Shown here one piece after another: positions 1 through 7,980 of a stretch of DNA of 64,000 nt (its first letter is position 1; each line of letters starts with the position of its first letter). Source of the stretch: CADEEL01 sp050246475 (lineage in GTDB: Bacteria; Pseudomonadota; Alphaproteobacteria; Caulobacterales; Aquidulcibacteraceae); the NCBI GenBank assembly GCA_050246475.1, contig JBFWVZ010000001.1, positions 682,001 to 746,000 on the forward strand. The letters are read 5' to 3'. The notes below the pieces were generated by a model. It saw only the letters and a program-made list of their open reading frames with translations, was not told the origin of the DNA and ran no database searches. The position numbers and the translations under genes are program-made.

Positions 1-376
1 GCTCGGCGTCGTTTTCCTCTTCAAGCGGGGCGAGCACATACGCGGATGCGCTCTCGGCGGGAAGAGGCGATTTGGTGTCTGCGTGATGATTTCGCAGCCG
101 GCGCTTATAGCGGCGGACGCGCTTCTCCAATTTGGCGAGGCAATCGGAGAAAGCGGCGTGGGCGTCCGCCCCATGGCCTTGAGATTGAAGGGAAATTCCT
201 GAAGCCAGGTTCAGGTGGCAATCGACCTCGACGCCCACCCCGTTTTTTCCCACCGTCACGTGCGCGTCGGTCGCGCGGTTGAAGAAGCGGGAGATGTGGC
301 CGTCGAGTTCTTCCTGAATGCGAGACCGCAGGGCCTCGCCCACATCCATCTGCCGACCGGCCACTTGCACGCGCAT
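1..376 (-). CDS. hpf: Ribosome hibernation promoting factor (3' end outside window)
   Basis: The protein begins MRVQVAGRQMDVGEALR and continues through the beta-alpha-beta fold of the HPF/RaiA family. It has a basic second helix around residues 80-95 (KLEKRVRRYKRRLR), then an acidic linker (LAPLEEENDAE). The linker suggests a long-form HPF whose C-terminal dimerisation domain lies beyond base 1. HPF binds the 30S decoding region and drives ribosome dimerisation in stationary phase. A strong AGGAGG sits about 5 bases before the ATG at 376. In alphaproteobacteria hpf often lies near rpoN and ptsN, but neither is visible here; the upstream neighbour is divergent. 125 codons are present. Confidence 0.9.
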   Translation of the reverse strand, partial: MRVQVAGRQMDVGEALRSRIQEELDGHISRFFNRATDAHVTVGKNGVGVEVDCHLNLASGISLQSQGHGADAHAAFSDCLAKLEKRVRRYKRRLRNHHADTKSPLPAESASAYVLAPLEEENDAE

Positions 377-393
377 GAGCGCCTCCTTTCCAC

Positions 394-425
394 GTCCGGA
401 GGGCCCTTGCGGGCCCGCTTCGGAC
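394..425. promoter_or_regulatory. Dyad in the hpf 5' region
   Basis: GGGCCC-TTGC-GGGCCC (401-416) is a perfect 6-bp stem, flanked by GTCCG (394-398) and CGGAC (421-425). It lies directly upstream of the hpf SD. There is no T-run, so it is more likely a leader structure or repeat remnant than a terminator. Confidence 0.4.
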
Positions 426-578
426 CGCATGAGACTCTTCTACCTTGGACCCCTCCCGGCCCACGTCAATGGCGTGCGAAGGAAACGCGACGAAGCAGGC
501 GCATCTCGCCTCACACGCGGGCGCTGACGGGGCGGTTTTTCTCGGCTAGGCACTCTGGGCTTAGCCATCGGGGGCGGA

Positions 579-1223
579 ATGGCCGACGTCTTCATCTCCT
601 ATTGCCGGCGCAATCTGGAGCGCGTGACGGAGATCGTGCGCGGTTTCGAAGCCGGCGGCATCGGGCTCTGGTGGGATCCGCGGCTGATGCCGGGCGAGCC
701 TTTCGCGGCGCGGATCGAGCAGGAGATCGATCAAGCGAAGTGTGTGGTCGTGGCGTGGTCGAACGAAGCGAAGAACTCAATCTGGGTGCGCGCGGAAGCC
801 ACCGAGGCGCTCGATTCCGGCAAGCTCATGCAGGTGCGGATCGACGGCGTGCAGCCGCCGCTGCCGTTCAACGCCGCACCCGTGCTCGACATGGCGCATT
901 GGCGCGGGGACCGCACGGCGCCGCCCTGGCCGCAGCTTGAAGAGAACGTGCGCGGCTTGACGGATGGGCAGATCGCGCCGCTTTCGCTCAGCGAATGGCG
1001 GGGGCCGGCGCTGCAAGGGTTCGAGAGCGTCGCGGCGGTCGGGACAGTTTCGATCCTCCTCACCTTCGTCGTGTCGTTCGCGATGATCCTGGCGGTCGAG
1101 GGGATCATCAATCCGCAGCTCTTCTATTTCATCGCGCTCGGCTGCTTCGGCGCGGCGTGCATCGCCGCCGGCATCGTCATCGCGCGGCTCGTTCAAACGC
1201 TTTCGGCCTCGAGGAAATCATGA
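579..1223 (+). CDS. TIR-domain protein with two C-terminal membrane helices
   Basis: Residues 1 to about 135 form a TIR domain: MADVFISYCRRN gives strand A with the FISY motif, WWDPRLMPGEPF is the BB-loop region, and SIWVRAE carries Glu73 at the position of the catalytic glutamate of NAD-cleaving TIR domains. Residues about 154-174 and 180-204 are hydrophobic and predicted to span the membrane, leaving a short basic tail. Bacterial TIR domains act as NADases in defence, as virulence factors or as scaffolds; which applies here cannot be told. The stop overlaps the next ATG (ATGA), so the two genes are probably translationally coupled. Confidence 0.85.
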   Translation: MADVFISYCRRNLERVTEIVRGFEAGGIGLWWDPRLMPGEPFAARIEQEIDQAKCVVVAWSNEAKNSIWVRAEATEALDSGKLMQVRIDGVQPPLPFNAAPVLDMAHWRGDRTAPPWPQLEENVRGLTDGQIAPLSLSEWRGPALQGFESVAAVGTVSILLTFVVSFAMILAVEGIINPQLFYFIALGCFGAACIAAGIVIARLVQTLSASRKS

Positions 1224-1633
1224 GCCAGGCTCCGCAATCCAATGTGCATGCGCGCCGCTTCGTTTCGAGCGCATGGACGCTCGTCATCGCGCAGGTCGTG
1301 TTCGCGCTCATTGCTGTCGGCGTGACGGGGTGGGCGGCGTTCCGGGTGGCGGGGGAGTTGTCGGGCGGACGCCCGGCCGAACCGGCGCTCGAAAGCCCGG
1401 CGGAGGGCGCCGAGGCGCCGGGCGAAGCGCGCGAGAACGCGCCGGGGCAGACAAATCCCGACGCCGACAAGCCGGAGGACACGCCGCAGCAGCAGCCCGG
1501 CGCGCCGCGCGATATGTTCGCGCCGCCGCAGCAGCAGCGCCCGCAGGCGCCCCCAGCCGAGCCGGACAAACCGGAAAGCGGCGCGCCGATCAATCAAGGA
1601 TACGGGCCGGATCAACGGCTCTACACGCCCTAG
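1220..1633 (+). CDS. Single-pass membrane protein with Pro/Gln-rich tail, TIR partner
   Basis: This 137-residue protein has a short N-terminus, one membrane helix at about residues 18-42 (WTLVIAQVVFALIAVGVTGW) and then a long low-complexity tail rich in Pro, Glu, Gln and Ala with QQQ and PPQQQ runs. I do not recognise a family. The start at 1220 overlaps the TIR stop by four bases. With an N-in orientation the tail would be outside the cytoplasm. Coupling to a two-helix TIR protein suggests both sit in one membrane complex, which is inference. Confidence 0.7.
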   Translation: MSQAPQSNVHARRFVSSAWTLVIAQVVFALIAVGVTGWAAFRVAGELSGGRPAEPALESPAEGAEAPGEARENAPGQTNPDADKPEDTPQQQPGAPRDMFAPPQQQRPQAPPAEPDKPESGAPINQGYGPDQRLYTP

Positions 1634-1717
1634 CGGCGTTGCTGGGCTTCACGGGCCTTCGGGCCCATATCAATGGGATCGGCGGCGCGCCTCTCGCACC
1701 GCGTTCCGGAGACAGAC

Positions 1718-2746
1718 ATGGGACTGCGCATCGCCGTCGTCGGCGCCACAGGCAATGTGGGCCGCGAAATCCTCACCATCCTCGATGAGCGGCTCTTTCC
1801 CGCGGACGAGGTGATCGCACTTGCGTCGCGACGCTCCGTGGGCGTCGAGGTGAGCTACGGCGACCGGACGCTCAAGTGCAAAGATCTGGAGAGCTTCAAT
1901 TTCGCGAGCATCGATCTCGTGCTGATGAGCGCGGGGGGCGCGGTCTCGAAGGAATGGTCCCCGAAGATCGGCGCGCAGGGGCCGGTGGTCATCGACAATT
2001 CGTCGGCGTGGCGGATGGATCCGCGCGTGCCGCTCGTCGTGCCGGAAGTGAATCCCGATGCGGTCGCGGACTATGGCAAGCTCAACATCATCGCCAATCC
2101 CAACTGTTCGACAGCGCAGCTCGTGGTGGCGCTGAAGCCGCTGCATGACCGCGCCAAGATCAAACGCGTCGTGGTGGCGACGTATCAATCCGTCTCCGGC
2201 GCGGGCAAGGAGGCGATGGACGAGCTCTGGACGCAGACGCGCGGAATTTTCGTTGGGGACGAGATCGTCAAAGAGAAGTTCACCAAGCAGATCGCGTTCA
2301 ATGTCATCCCGCACATCGACGTCTTCATGGAGGACGGCGCCACCAAGGAAGAGTGGAAGATGATGGCGGAGACCAAGAAGATCCTCGATCCGAAGATCAA
2401 GCTCACGGCCACATGCGTGCGCGTGCCGGTGTTTGTGGGGCATTCCGAGGCGGTCAATATCGAGTTCGAAGAGGCGATTACGGCGGAAGAGGCGCGCGAC
2501 ATCCTGCGCGAGGCGCCGGGGATCATGGTCGTCGATAACCGCGAGGACGAAGGCTATGTGACCCCGGTGGAGAGCGTCGGGGAGTTTGCGACGTATGTCT
2601 CGCGCATCCGCGAGGATTCTACGGTTGAGAACGGGCTTTCGCTGTGGTGCGTCAGCGACAATTTGCGCAAGGGCGCAGCGCTCAACGCGGTGCAGATCGC
2701 GGAGCTGATGCACAATCGCGGGCTGTTTGAGCGCCTGGCGGCTTGA
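1718..2746 (+). CDS. asd: Aspartate-semialdehyde dehydrogenase
   Basis: This enzyme reduces aspartyl phosphate to aspartate semialdehyde with NADPH, the branch point to lysine/diaminopimelate, threonine and methionine. The Rossmann motif GATGNVG is at residues 9-15, the active-site cysteine is Cys130 in NPNCSTAQL, and the catalytic histidine is His242 in VGHSEAV. The length of 342 residues is normal for the family. The ATG at 1718 is preferred over upstream in-frame codons because the mature family starts with MxLRIAVVGATG. It stands alone, 84 bases after the TIR pair. Confidence 0.95.
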   Translation: MGLRIAVVGATGNVGREILTILDERLFPADEVIALASRRSVGVEVSYGDRTLKCKDLESFNFASIDLVLMSAGGAVSKEWSPKIGAQGPVVIDNSSAWRMDPRVPLVVPEVNPDAVADYGKLNIIANPNCSTAQLVVALKPLHDRAKIKRVVVATYQSVSGAGKEAMDELWTQTRGIFVGDEIVKEKFTKQIAFNVIPHIDVFMEDGATKEEWKMMAETKKILDPKIKLTATCVRVPVFVGHSEAVNIEFEEAITAEEARDILREAPGIMVVDNREDEGYVTPVESVGEFATYVSRIREDSTVENGLSLWCVSDNLRKGAALNAVQIAELMHNRGLFERLAA

Positions 2747-2857
2747 GGGCGTAACCATCCGCAGCAAAATTTGCTCGGCGTGAGCCGGTGACGCGCGCGA
2801 TTGCGCATCCTATCTCAAGGCTGAGCGAGGGGACGAGGCGGATGCGGGTTCTTCAGC

Positions 2858-2900
2858 ATGGGGTCCCGGATCGAACGCTTCGCGTTTGTCTGGGATGACG
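2858..2900. repeat. Degenerate intergenic repeat (GGGTCCCGGAT...CTGGGATGACG)
   Basis: The stretch reads as an imperfect palindrome: TCCCGGAT with GAACGC on the left, GCGTTTGTCTGGGA on the right, and a 3-base loop. It resembles short dispersed elements with CCCGGAT...GGGATGACG ends that are common between alphaproteobacterial genes. A related string (GATCCGGGGTCC) occurs near 12251. It runs into the proposed start of the next gene. Confidence 0.45.
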
Positions 2901-3806
2901 GGCGTGGCGACGCCTTCGACTTCGTATACGAAAGAGGACGTGCGCGCCGGCTTTATAGCGGCGTTTGCGGCCTACACGATTTGGGGGCTCCTCCCGCTTT
3001 ATCTGATGCTCGTTTCGTTCGCCGATCCGCGCGAGATTTTGGGGCAACGGATCATCTGGGCGGCGCCGGCCTGCCTCATCGGCATTTTCGCGATCAGCGG
3101 TTGGCGCCGGGGCTTGAGCGAATTGCGCGGCGCCATGCGCCCCGCGCTCATCGCGACGCTGGCGCTCTCGGCCGTCTTCATCTTCATCAATTGGGCGATC
3201 TATGTCTGGGCGGTCGCCAACGAGCGGGTGATCTCGGCGGCGCTTGCCTATTTCCTGGCGCCGCTGGTGCAGGTGGCGGTGGGCGTCGGGTTCTACGGGG
3301 AGAAGCTGTCGCGCTGGCAAATCGCGGCCCTGGCCCTCGCGGGAATCGGCGTCATTGTGCAGGGCGTCGCACTTGGCGCGTTTCCATGGGTTTCGCTGGC
3401 GCTCTGCGCCACGTGGTGCGCGTACGGCGTGGTGCGCAAGCGCGCGGTTGTGCCGGCCGCGACAGGGCTCTTCATCGAGACGGCAATCTTGCTGCCGGTC
3501 GCGGCAGGGTTGCTCTATTGGGTGGGCGCGGCGACGCTTCGGTTTGACGACAGCATGGGCTACGGGGCGCTTCTCGCGCTCGCCGGCCCCGCGACGGCTA
3601 TTCCGCTCACACTCTTCGCGTTCGGCGCGCGGCGGCTCTCGTTCACGACGATCGGGCTTCTGCAATTCATCGCGCCAACGATCCAGTTCCTGATCGGCGT
3701 CATCGCAGGCGAGCCGCTGACGGCGCTTCGGATCGCCAGCTTCGGGTTCATCTGGGCGGGGCTTGCCCTTTTCTCGTACGACGTTTGGCGTAGAGAGAGG
3801 GGATGA
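2895..3806 (+). CDS. rarD: RarD-like EamA/DMT-family transporter
   Basis: This 303-residue integral membrane protein has about ten hydrophobic helices in two EamA halves. FAAYTIWGLLPLYLMLV at about residues 25-42 is the conserved first helix of the RarD family, followed by LGQRIIWAAP. RarD-type proteins are named for chloramphenicol sensitivity but their substrates are largely unknown. The start is uncertain. An ATG at 2895 falls inside an intergenic repeat and lacks a clear SD; a TTG at 2886 and a GTG at 2904 are alternatives. Its stop overlaps the following phosphatase start (ATGA). Confidence 0.85.
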   Translation: MTGVATPSTSYTKEDVRAGFIAAFAAYTIWGLLPLYLMLVSFADPREILGQRIIWAAPACLIGIFAISGWRRGLSELRGAMRPALIATLALSAVFIFINWAIYVWAVANERVISAALAYFLAPLVQVAVGVGFYGEKLSRWQIAALALAGIGVIVQGVALGAFPWVSLALCATWCAYGVVRKRAVVPAATGLFIETAILLPVAAGLLYWVGAATLRFDDSMGYGALLALAGPATAIPLTLFAFGARRLSFTTIGLLQFIAPTIQFLIGVIAGEPLTALRIASFGFIWAGLALFSYDVWRRERG

Positions 3807-4504
3807 GCCCCACCTATTACGCGATCGGGGACGTGCACGGCGAAGAATTTCGCCTGCAGCTTCTACATGCGCTCATCCTTGCCGATATCGACCGCATTGG
3901 CGCGCCGGCAAAGATCGTGCATGTGGGCGATTACGTGGATCGCGGGCATGACAGCCGGGGCGTGATCGCGCGGGTCAAGACGCTCTGCGATGAACGCGGC
4001 GCGATCGCGCTTCTGGGCAATCACGAGCAGATGATGCTCAACGCCTACGACCGCGCGGGCGATTCCTCGGAAGGCATGTGGGACTGGAACGGGGGCGATG
4101 CAACGCTGCGTTCGTACGAAGAGGCCAACGGCAAGCACGACGATTGGCGCAACGCGATCGACAAGGATCATATCAAGTGGATGCGCAGCTTGCCGACGAT
4201 TTTTGCGGACGAGGCGCGGAAGATCGCATTCGTTCACGCGGGGATCGATCCGGAAACGTTTCCAAATTGCAGCGACGAGATCCGCATCTGGACGCGTTCG
4301 GACCGTTTTCTGCACACGTGGCGCTGGCCGAAGCGGGCGGAACTCAAGGATTGGCTCATCGTGCATGGGCACACGCCGAACGACGAACTCTCCATCGAAG
4401 TGAAGCCGCAGCGGATCAATATCGACACCGGCGCGGTTTACGGCGGCGCGCTCACCTGCGTGGTGCTCGCCGAAGGCGAAGAGCCGCGCTTCATCCAGAC
4501 TTGA
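3803..4504 (+). CDS. PPP-family metallophosphoesterase (Ser/Thr or bis-nucleoside phosphatase type)
   Basis: The 233-residue protein carries all metal-binding motifs of the calcineurin-like PPP group: GDVHG (9-13), GDYVDRG (42-48), GNHE (72-75), FVHAG near residue 150 and HGHTP near 190. Such enzymes dephosphorylate proteins or cleave diadenosine tetraphosphate; the sequence alone does not decide. It overlaps the transporter by four bases, so the two are probably co-expressed. Its last 67 bases overlap the 3' end of the convergent GT87-type gene. Confidence 0.85.
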   Translation: MSPTYYAIGDVHGEEFRLQLLHALILADIDRIGAPAKIVHVGDYVDRGHDSRGVIARVKTLCDERGAIALLGNHEQMMLNAYDRAGDSSEGMWDWNGGDATLRSYEEANGKHDDWRNAIDKDHIKWMRSLPTIFADEARKIAFVHAGIDPETFPNCSDEIRIWTRSDRFLHTWRWPKRAELKDWLIVHGHTPNDELSIEVKPQRINIDTGAVYGGALTCVVLAEGEEPRFIQT

Positions 4505-5628
4505 ATCCCCGCGCGATTGGCGGCGATCAGCAGCACGGCCCAACAGGCGAGCGGGGCGACGGGCAGCGTCAGGAAATTTCCCAACGCAAGAGCAAGACCT
4601 GAAGCCAGCCATGCGAAGGCGAGCAGCCATTGCTCGCGCACGCTTGCCCTTTGATGGAGCGCGGCGATGGCGATCAGGATCATCACGTGATCGTAGAAGA
4701 AGAGGTAGGGCGAGATGAGGAGCGTCGCGGAGACAAGCGCGGCGGCGCTCGTGCGCTCATCGTTTCCGCGCCAGATAAGGATGGAGAGAAATATCGCGGC
4801 GGCGGCGCTCAGCGCGTGAATTGCCATGGCGAAGGGGATTGGAACGCCGAGGCCGATGAGATTGGCGTAGAGGCTGACTTGCGGGGCATGGTTGATGCGC
4901 CCGGCGGAGACAGCGCTTTCGCCTTGCAGCACGGCCTCGATGAAGCGCGGATACGTCTCCCAGCCGAACACGATGCCCGCAGCGATCGTCAGCGCGATGG
5001 CGGTGATCGCGGCTGAGAGGAACGCGCTCCAGCGTTTTTGTGCGATGAGCAGGATTGGCCAGAGCAGAGCGAGGTGCGGCTTCAAGGCGAGGAGGCCGAT
5101 CATGATCCCGGCGGCGCGCGGGCGCTTCTTGAGCCAGGCGACGGCAAGGCCCGTCACGCCCGCGACGAAGAGGCCAAGCTGCACGCTGCCGATGTGCAGG
5201 AGCGCGGCGGGCTGCATGGCGGCGATGGCGATATCCGATGCGCGCGATGCAAAGAAACGCGCGGCGTAGATGAAGAGTGCGAAACCCGCGATCAGGAAGA
5301 GCGAAGCGGCGAGCGGCAGCGGCAGCAAGGAGAGGGGCGCCGCGAGAAAGAGAAAGGCGGGCGGGTGGCGGAATGGGAAGACGACGGTCAATTCCGGAAT
5401 GACGCGACGCTGCACCTCGAAGAGCGTGCTTTGCGTGTAAGCATCGGCGGCGGCGCCTTCGAGCGCCATGCGCCCCGCGCTCCAGAACGCGAAGTAATCG
5501 CCGAAGAGCGGCTGGCCGTTTGCCAGGTGCATGCCGTTCGCGCCGATGAGCTGAGAGGCCATGGCGGCGAGCGTCGCCAGCGCCGCGAGGCTCGCGCCGA
5601 TCAGAACGAAGCGTCGCGTCAGAGGCAC
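4438..5628 (-). CDS. GT87 (DUF2029)-type membrane glycosyltransferase
   Basis: The 396-residue protein has about ten membrane helices and the features of the polyprenyl-phosphate-dependent GT87 family. DYFAFWSAGRMAL after helix 1 carries the acidic residue of the first outer loop, ALLALKPHLALL lies mid-protein, and a SPYLFFYDHVML segment follows. These enzymes add mannose or arabinose to cell-surface glycans; the acceptor is unknown. The start is a GTG at 5628 that overlaps the stop of the upstream hydrolase by ten bases. The gene ends inside the convergent phosphatase gene. Confidence 0.75.
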   Translation of the reverse strand: MPLTRRFVLIGASLAALATLAAMASQLIGANGMHLANGQPLFGDYFAFWSAGRMALEGAAADAYTQSTLFEVQRRVIPELTVVFPFRHPPAFLFLAAPLSLLPLPLAASLFLIAGFALFIYAARFFASRASDIAIAAMQPAALLHIGSVQLGLFVAGVTGLAVAWLKKRPRAAGIMIGLLALKPHLALLWPILLIAQKRWSAFLSAAITAIALTIAAGIVFGWETYPRFIEAVLQGESAVSAGRINHAPQVSLYANLIGLGVPIPFAMAIHALSAAAAIFLSILIWRGNDERTSAAALVSATLLISPYLFFYDHVMILIAIAALHQRASVREQWLLAFAWLASGLALALGNFLTLPVAPLACWAVLLIAANRAGIQVWMKRGSSPSASTTQVSAPP

Positions 5629-6728
5629 GAATAGAGCGCTTCGATGAGGCGGATGGAGCGGGGATCGCCCAAGAGATGATGCGCTTGCTGGTTCATGATG
5701 TAGGCGCCGGAGACGCGCGCATCGGGATCGCCGAAGCCGCAGGAGCCGCCCCAGCCGGCGTGGCCGAAGGTGTTGCGGTTCGGGCCCCAGAAGGCGTTTG
5801 AATTGCCCATGACGCCCGTGCGCCAATCGAGATTGAACGGCAGAACGAGGTCTTGGCCCTCGATGCGTTTGGCGGTGAGCGCCGCGAACGCGCGATCGCT
5901 GAGGATTTGCTGGCCTGCGATGGCCCCGCGATTGGCGTAAGCGCCGTAGAGCGCAGCAACCGCACGCGCGGCGCCGTGGCCGTTGGCGGAAGGGATTTCG
6001 ACGCGGCGCCATTCGGGGCTGTCGCGCGCGGGCGCTGCCCAGGGCGTCAGGAATGCGGCGCGCTTGATGGGCGTAAGTTCGCCGAAATCGGGCATTTGCT
6101 TAGGCGGGGAGAGTTCGGCGGCGCGGCCGTGCTCGCGATCGGGTGTGCCGATGCTGAAATCGATTGCGTTCGGTGCGCAGATGTTTTCGCGCAGCAATGT
6201 GCCGAGCGTTTTGCCCGTCACGCGGCGGACAATCTCACCGGCGATGTAGCCCCAGGTCATGGCGTGATAGCCGCTGGCGGTTCCGGGCGGCCAAAGCGGC
6301 GCGAGCTTGGCGAGCTCCACGCAGAGCGCGGGCGGATCGAGCCAGAGCGCGGGATCGATGGGCTCGGCGAAGCCGCACACGCCTGCTTGATGCGAAAGCG
6401 CTTCCGCGATCGTGACGTTCTTTCCGTGCTCCGCGAATTCGGGCCAGATCGCTTCGAGCGGCGCATCGAAATCGAAGCCGTTTCTATCGATCAGCGAGGC
6501 GACGACAATGGCGGCGATGGATTTGGTGGTGGAGTAGACGGGCACGATGGTGTCGCGCGCCCAGGGGATCGATCTGGCGCGGTCCTTCCAGCCGCCCCAA
6601 AGATCCACGAGCGTTTCGCCGTCCCGCTCGGCGGCGAAGGCGGCGCCGATCTCCTCCTCCGCGAGTTGCTTCTCGAAGAGATCGCGGACGGGCTCGAAAC
6701 CGGGGGCGGTGTAGCCTTCTGCTTTCAT
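5619..6728 (-). CDS. Serine hydrolase of the class C beta-lactamase / EstB family
   Basis: The family's Ser-x-x-Lys is at Ser66-Thr-Thr-Lys69 (PVYSTTKSIA) and the catalytic Tyr is probably Tyr154 in SGYHAMTWGY. The protein has 369 residues with no signal peptide, so it should be cytoplasmic. This pattern is closer to EstB-type esterases and lactonases than to true beta-lactamases. It sits four bases after the DUF6614 gene and overlaps the GT87 gene, making the third gene of a minus-strand operon. The substrate is unknown. Confidence 0.85.
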   Translation of the reverse strand: MKAEGYTAPGFEPVRDLFEKQLAEEEIGAAFAAERDGETLVDLWGGWKDRARSIPWARDTIVPVYSTTKSIAAIVVASLIDRNGFDFDAPLEAIWPEFAEHGKNVTIAEALSHQAGVCGFAEPIDPALWLDPPALCVELAKLAPLWPPGTASGYHAMTWGYIAGEIVRRVTGKTLGTLLRENICAPNAIDFSIGTPDREHGRAAELSPPKQMPDFGELTPIKRAAFLTPWAAPARDSPEWRRVEIPSANGHGAARAVAALYGAYANRGAIAGQQILSDRAFAALTAKRIEGQDLVLPFNLDWRTGVMGNSNAFWGPNRNTFGHAGWGGSCGFGDPDARVSGAYIMNQQAHHLLGDPRSIRLIEALYSCL

Positions 6729-6732
6729 AGTA

Positions 6733-7083
6733 TCAGAATTTCTCCTGGCCGCGCACGCGGTGAGGATCGGGGAAGTCGCGATAAAGCGCGGCTTGGAAGT
6801 TCACGACCAGCTGATTGACGCCGGCGTGAAGGCTCTCAACGGGATCGCCGCGTTCGGAGGCGGCGCGGAAGGCTTCATCCAACTGCATGAGGTTCTTCAC
6901 TTCGATGAGGATTTGGAACTCGCCGAAGTGCGAGGGGCCGAGGCCGAGCTTGCGGCGCATGAGGCGCCAATGCTCGATGCGGCGCTCGGCGGCGAGCTTG
7001 TTGAGATAGCGCGTCAGCGCGTCAGTGAAGTCGGTGTCCTTCACGCCGGGCTTCAAATCGCAATAGATCTGATAGCAATCCAT
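6733..7083 (-). CDS. DUF6614 family protein
   Basis: A 116-residue soluble protein starting MDCYQIYCDLKPGV, with a conserved core RLMRRKLGLGP...GEFQILIEVKNL and the ending ALYRDFPDPHR. It matches a small alphaproteobacterial family of unknown function that I recall as DUF6614. The fold looks like a ferredoxin-type alpha/beta dimer, which is inference. It lies two bases after pdxY and four before the hydrolase, so the three are surely co-transcribed. Confidence 0.7.
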   Translation of the reverse strand: MDCYQIYCDLKPGVKDTDFTDALTRYLNKLAAERRIEHWRLMRRKLGLGPSHFGEFQILIEVKNLMQLDEAFRAASERGDPVESLHAGVNQLVVNFQAALYRDFPDPHRVRGQEKF

Positions 7084-7084
7084 T

Positions 7085-7918
7085 CTACTTCCCCAGCGAT
7101 TGCGCTTGCGGCCACGTTTGCGGATCGGCGAGCAGATCCTGCGCTTCCGGCAGCGCCAGATGATCGCTTTCGCGCGCGAGCGAGCGGACGATGATGTCAT
7201 GAACCGCGCCGGCGCTCGCGCCCAATGCGACAGGCGGCGTTTCGCCCTTCACACGGCGGGCGAGGAAGAGCGCGGTCAAGAGATCACCCGTGCCCTTGGG
7301 CGCGTTGGGGAGTTTCGGCGTCTCGGCAAGCCAATCGCCGTTCGGAGTCGCGAACAAAACGCCGATGCCTTTGTCCCGCGGGATAGAAGAGACGAGCGCC
7401 GGCTTGCCCAGGCGGCGCGCGGCGGTGCGGATGTCCTCAAGGTCTTTCAGCTCCCGCCCGGCGATGCGGGAGAACTCGAAAAGATTGGGCGCGATCCAAT
7501 CGGCCTGGCGCACCAGGCCTTCGACGATGGCTTGCGCCAGCGGCTCCTTCACGAAAAGCCCATGGCCTTCATCGCCCATCACCGGATCGCAGACATAGAA
7601 GGCCGCGGCATTGGCGCTCTTCACAGAATCGACCGCGTCCAAGACGAACTCGACGTGATCCTCCGCGCCCAGATAGCCGGAGAGCACGGCGTCAACCTTC
7701 GGCAGCCAGCCATCGTCCTTCAGTGCAGCGAAGAGGGCGGCGAGCTTTTCCTTCTCCACCGCGCCCCCGCCAGGCGCCCCGCGATCGGGGCGGCGGCCCA
7801 TCAGCACCGTCGGCAGCGCCAAGACGCGCACGCCCAGCCTTTCAATCGCGAAGGCCGCGACGGAATTGCCCACAAGGGCGCCGGCCACTTGCGATTGGAT
7901 GGAGAGGATTGTTTTCAT
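7085..7918 (-). CDS. pdxY: Pyridoxal/pyridoxamine kinase
   Basis: This ribokinase-fold enzyme phosphorylates pyridoxal with ATP in the vitamin B6 salvage pathway. The N-terminus MKTILSIQSQVAGALVGNS is the family signature, CDPVMGDEG is the mid-protein motif, and KGTGDLLTALF near residue 225 carries the catalytic Asp of the GTGD anion hole. The length of 277 residues is normal. The ATG at 7918 is chosen from family alignment; an upstream in-frame extension is not conserved-looking. It leads the operon pdxY, DUF6614, hydrolase, GT87 and is divergent from the CoA-ester lyase. Confidence 0.88.
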   Translation of the reverse strand: MKTILSIQSQVAGALVGNSVAAFAIERLGVRVLALPTVLMGRRPDRGAPGGGAVEKEKLAALFAALKDDGWLPKVDAVLSGYLGAEDHVEFVLDAVDSVKSANAAAFYVCDPVMGDEGHGLFVKEPLAQAIVEGLVRQADWIAPNLFEFSRIAGRELKDLEDIRTAARRLGKPALVSSIPRDKGIGVLFATPNGDWLAETPKLPNAPKGTGDLLTALFLARRVKGETPPVALGASAGAVHDIIVRSLARESDHLALPEAQDLLADPQTWPQAQSLGK

Positions 7919-7980
7919 CGCGGGATCGAGTCTCGCCGTCTTCTCGCGCGCGCGACCCAATCCGGCAAGATGAGGCTTTG

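Noticed and set aside
530..546. GGGGCGGTTTTT near 530-545 as an intrinsic terminator
   Set aside because: No convincing stem precedes the T-run on the plus strand and no plus-strand gene ends before it within the window.
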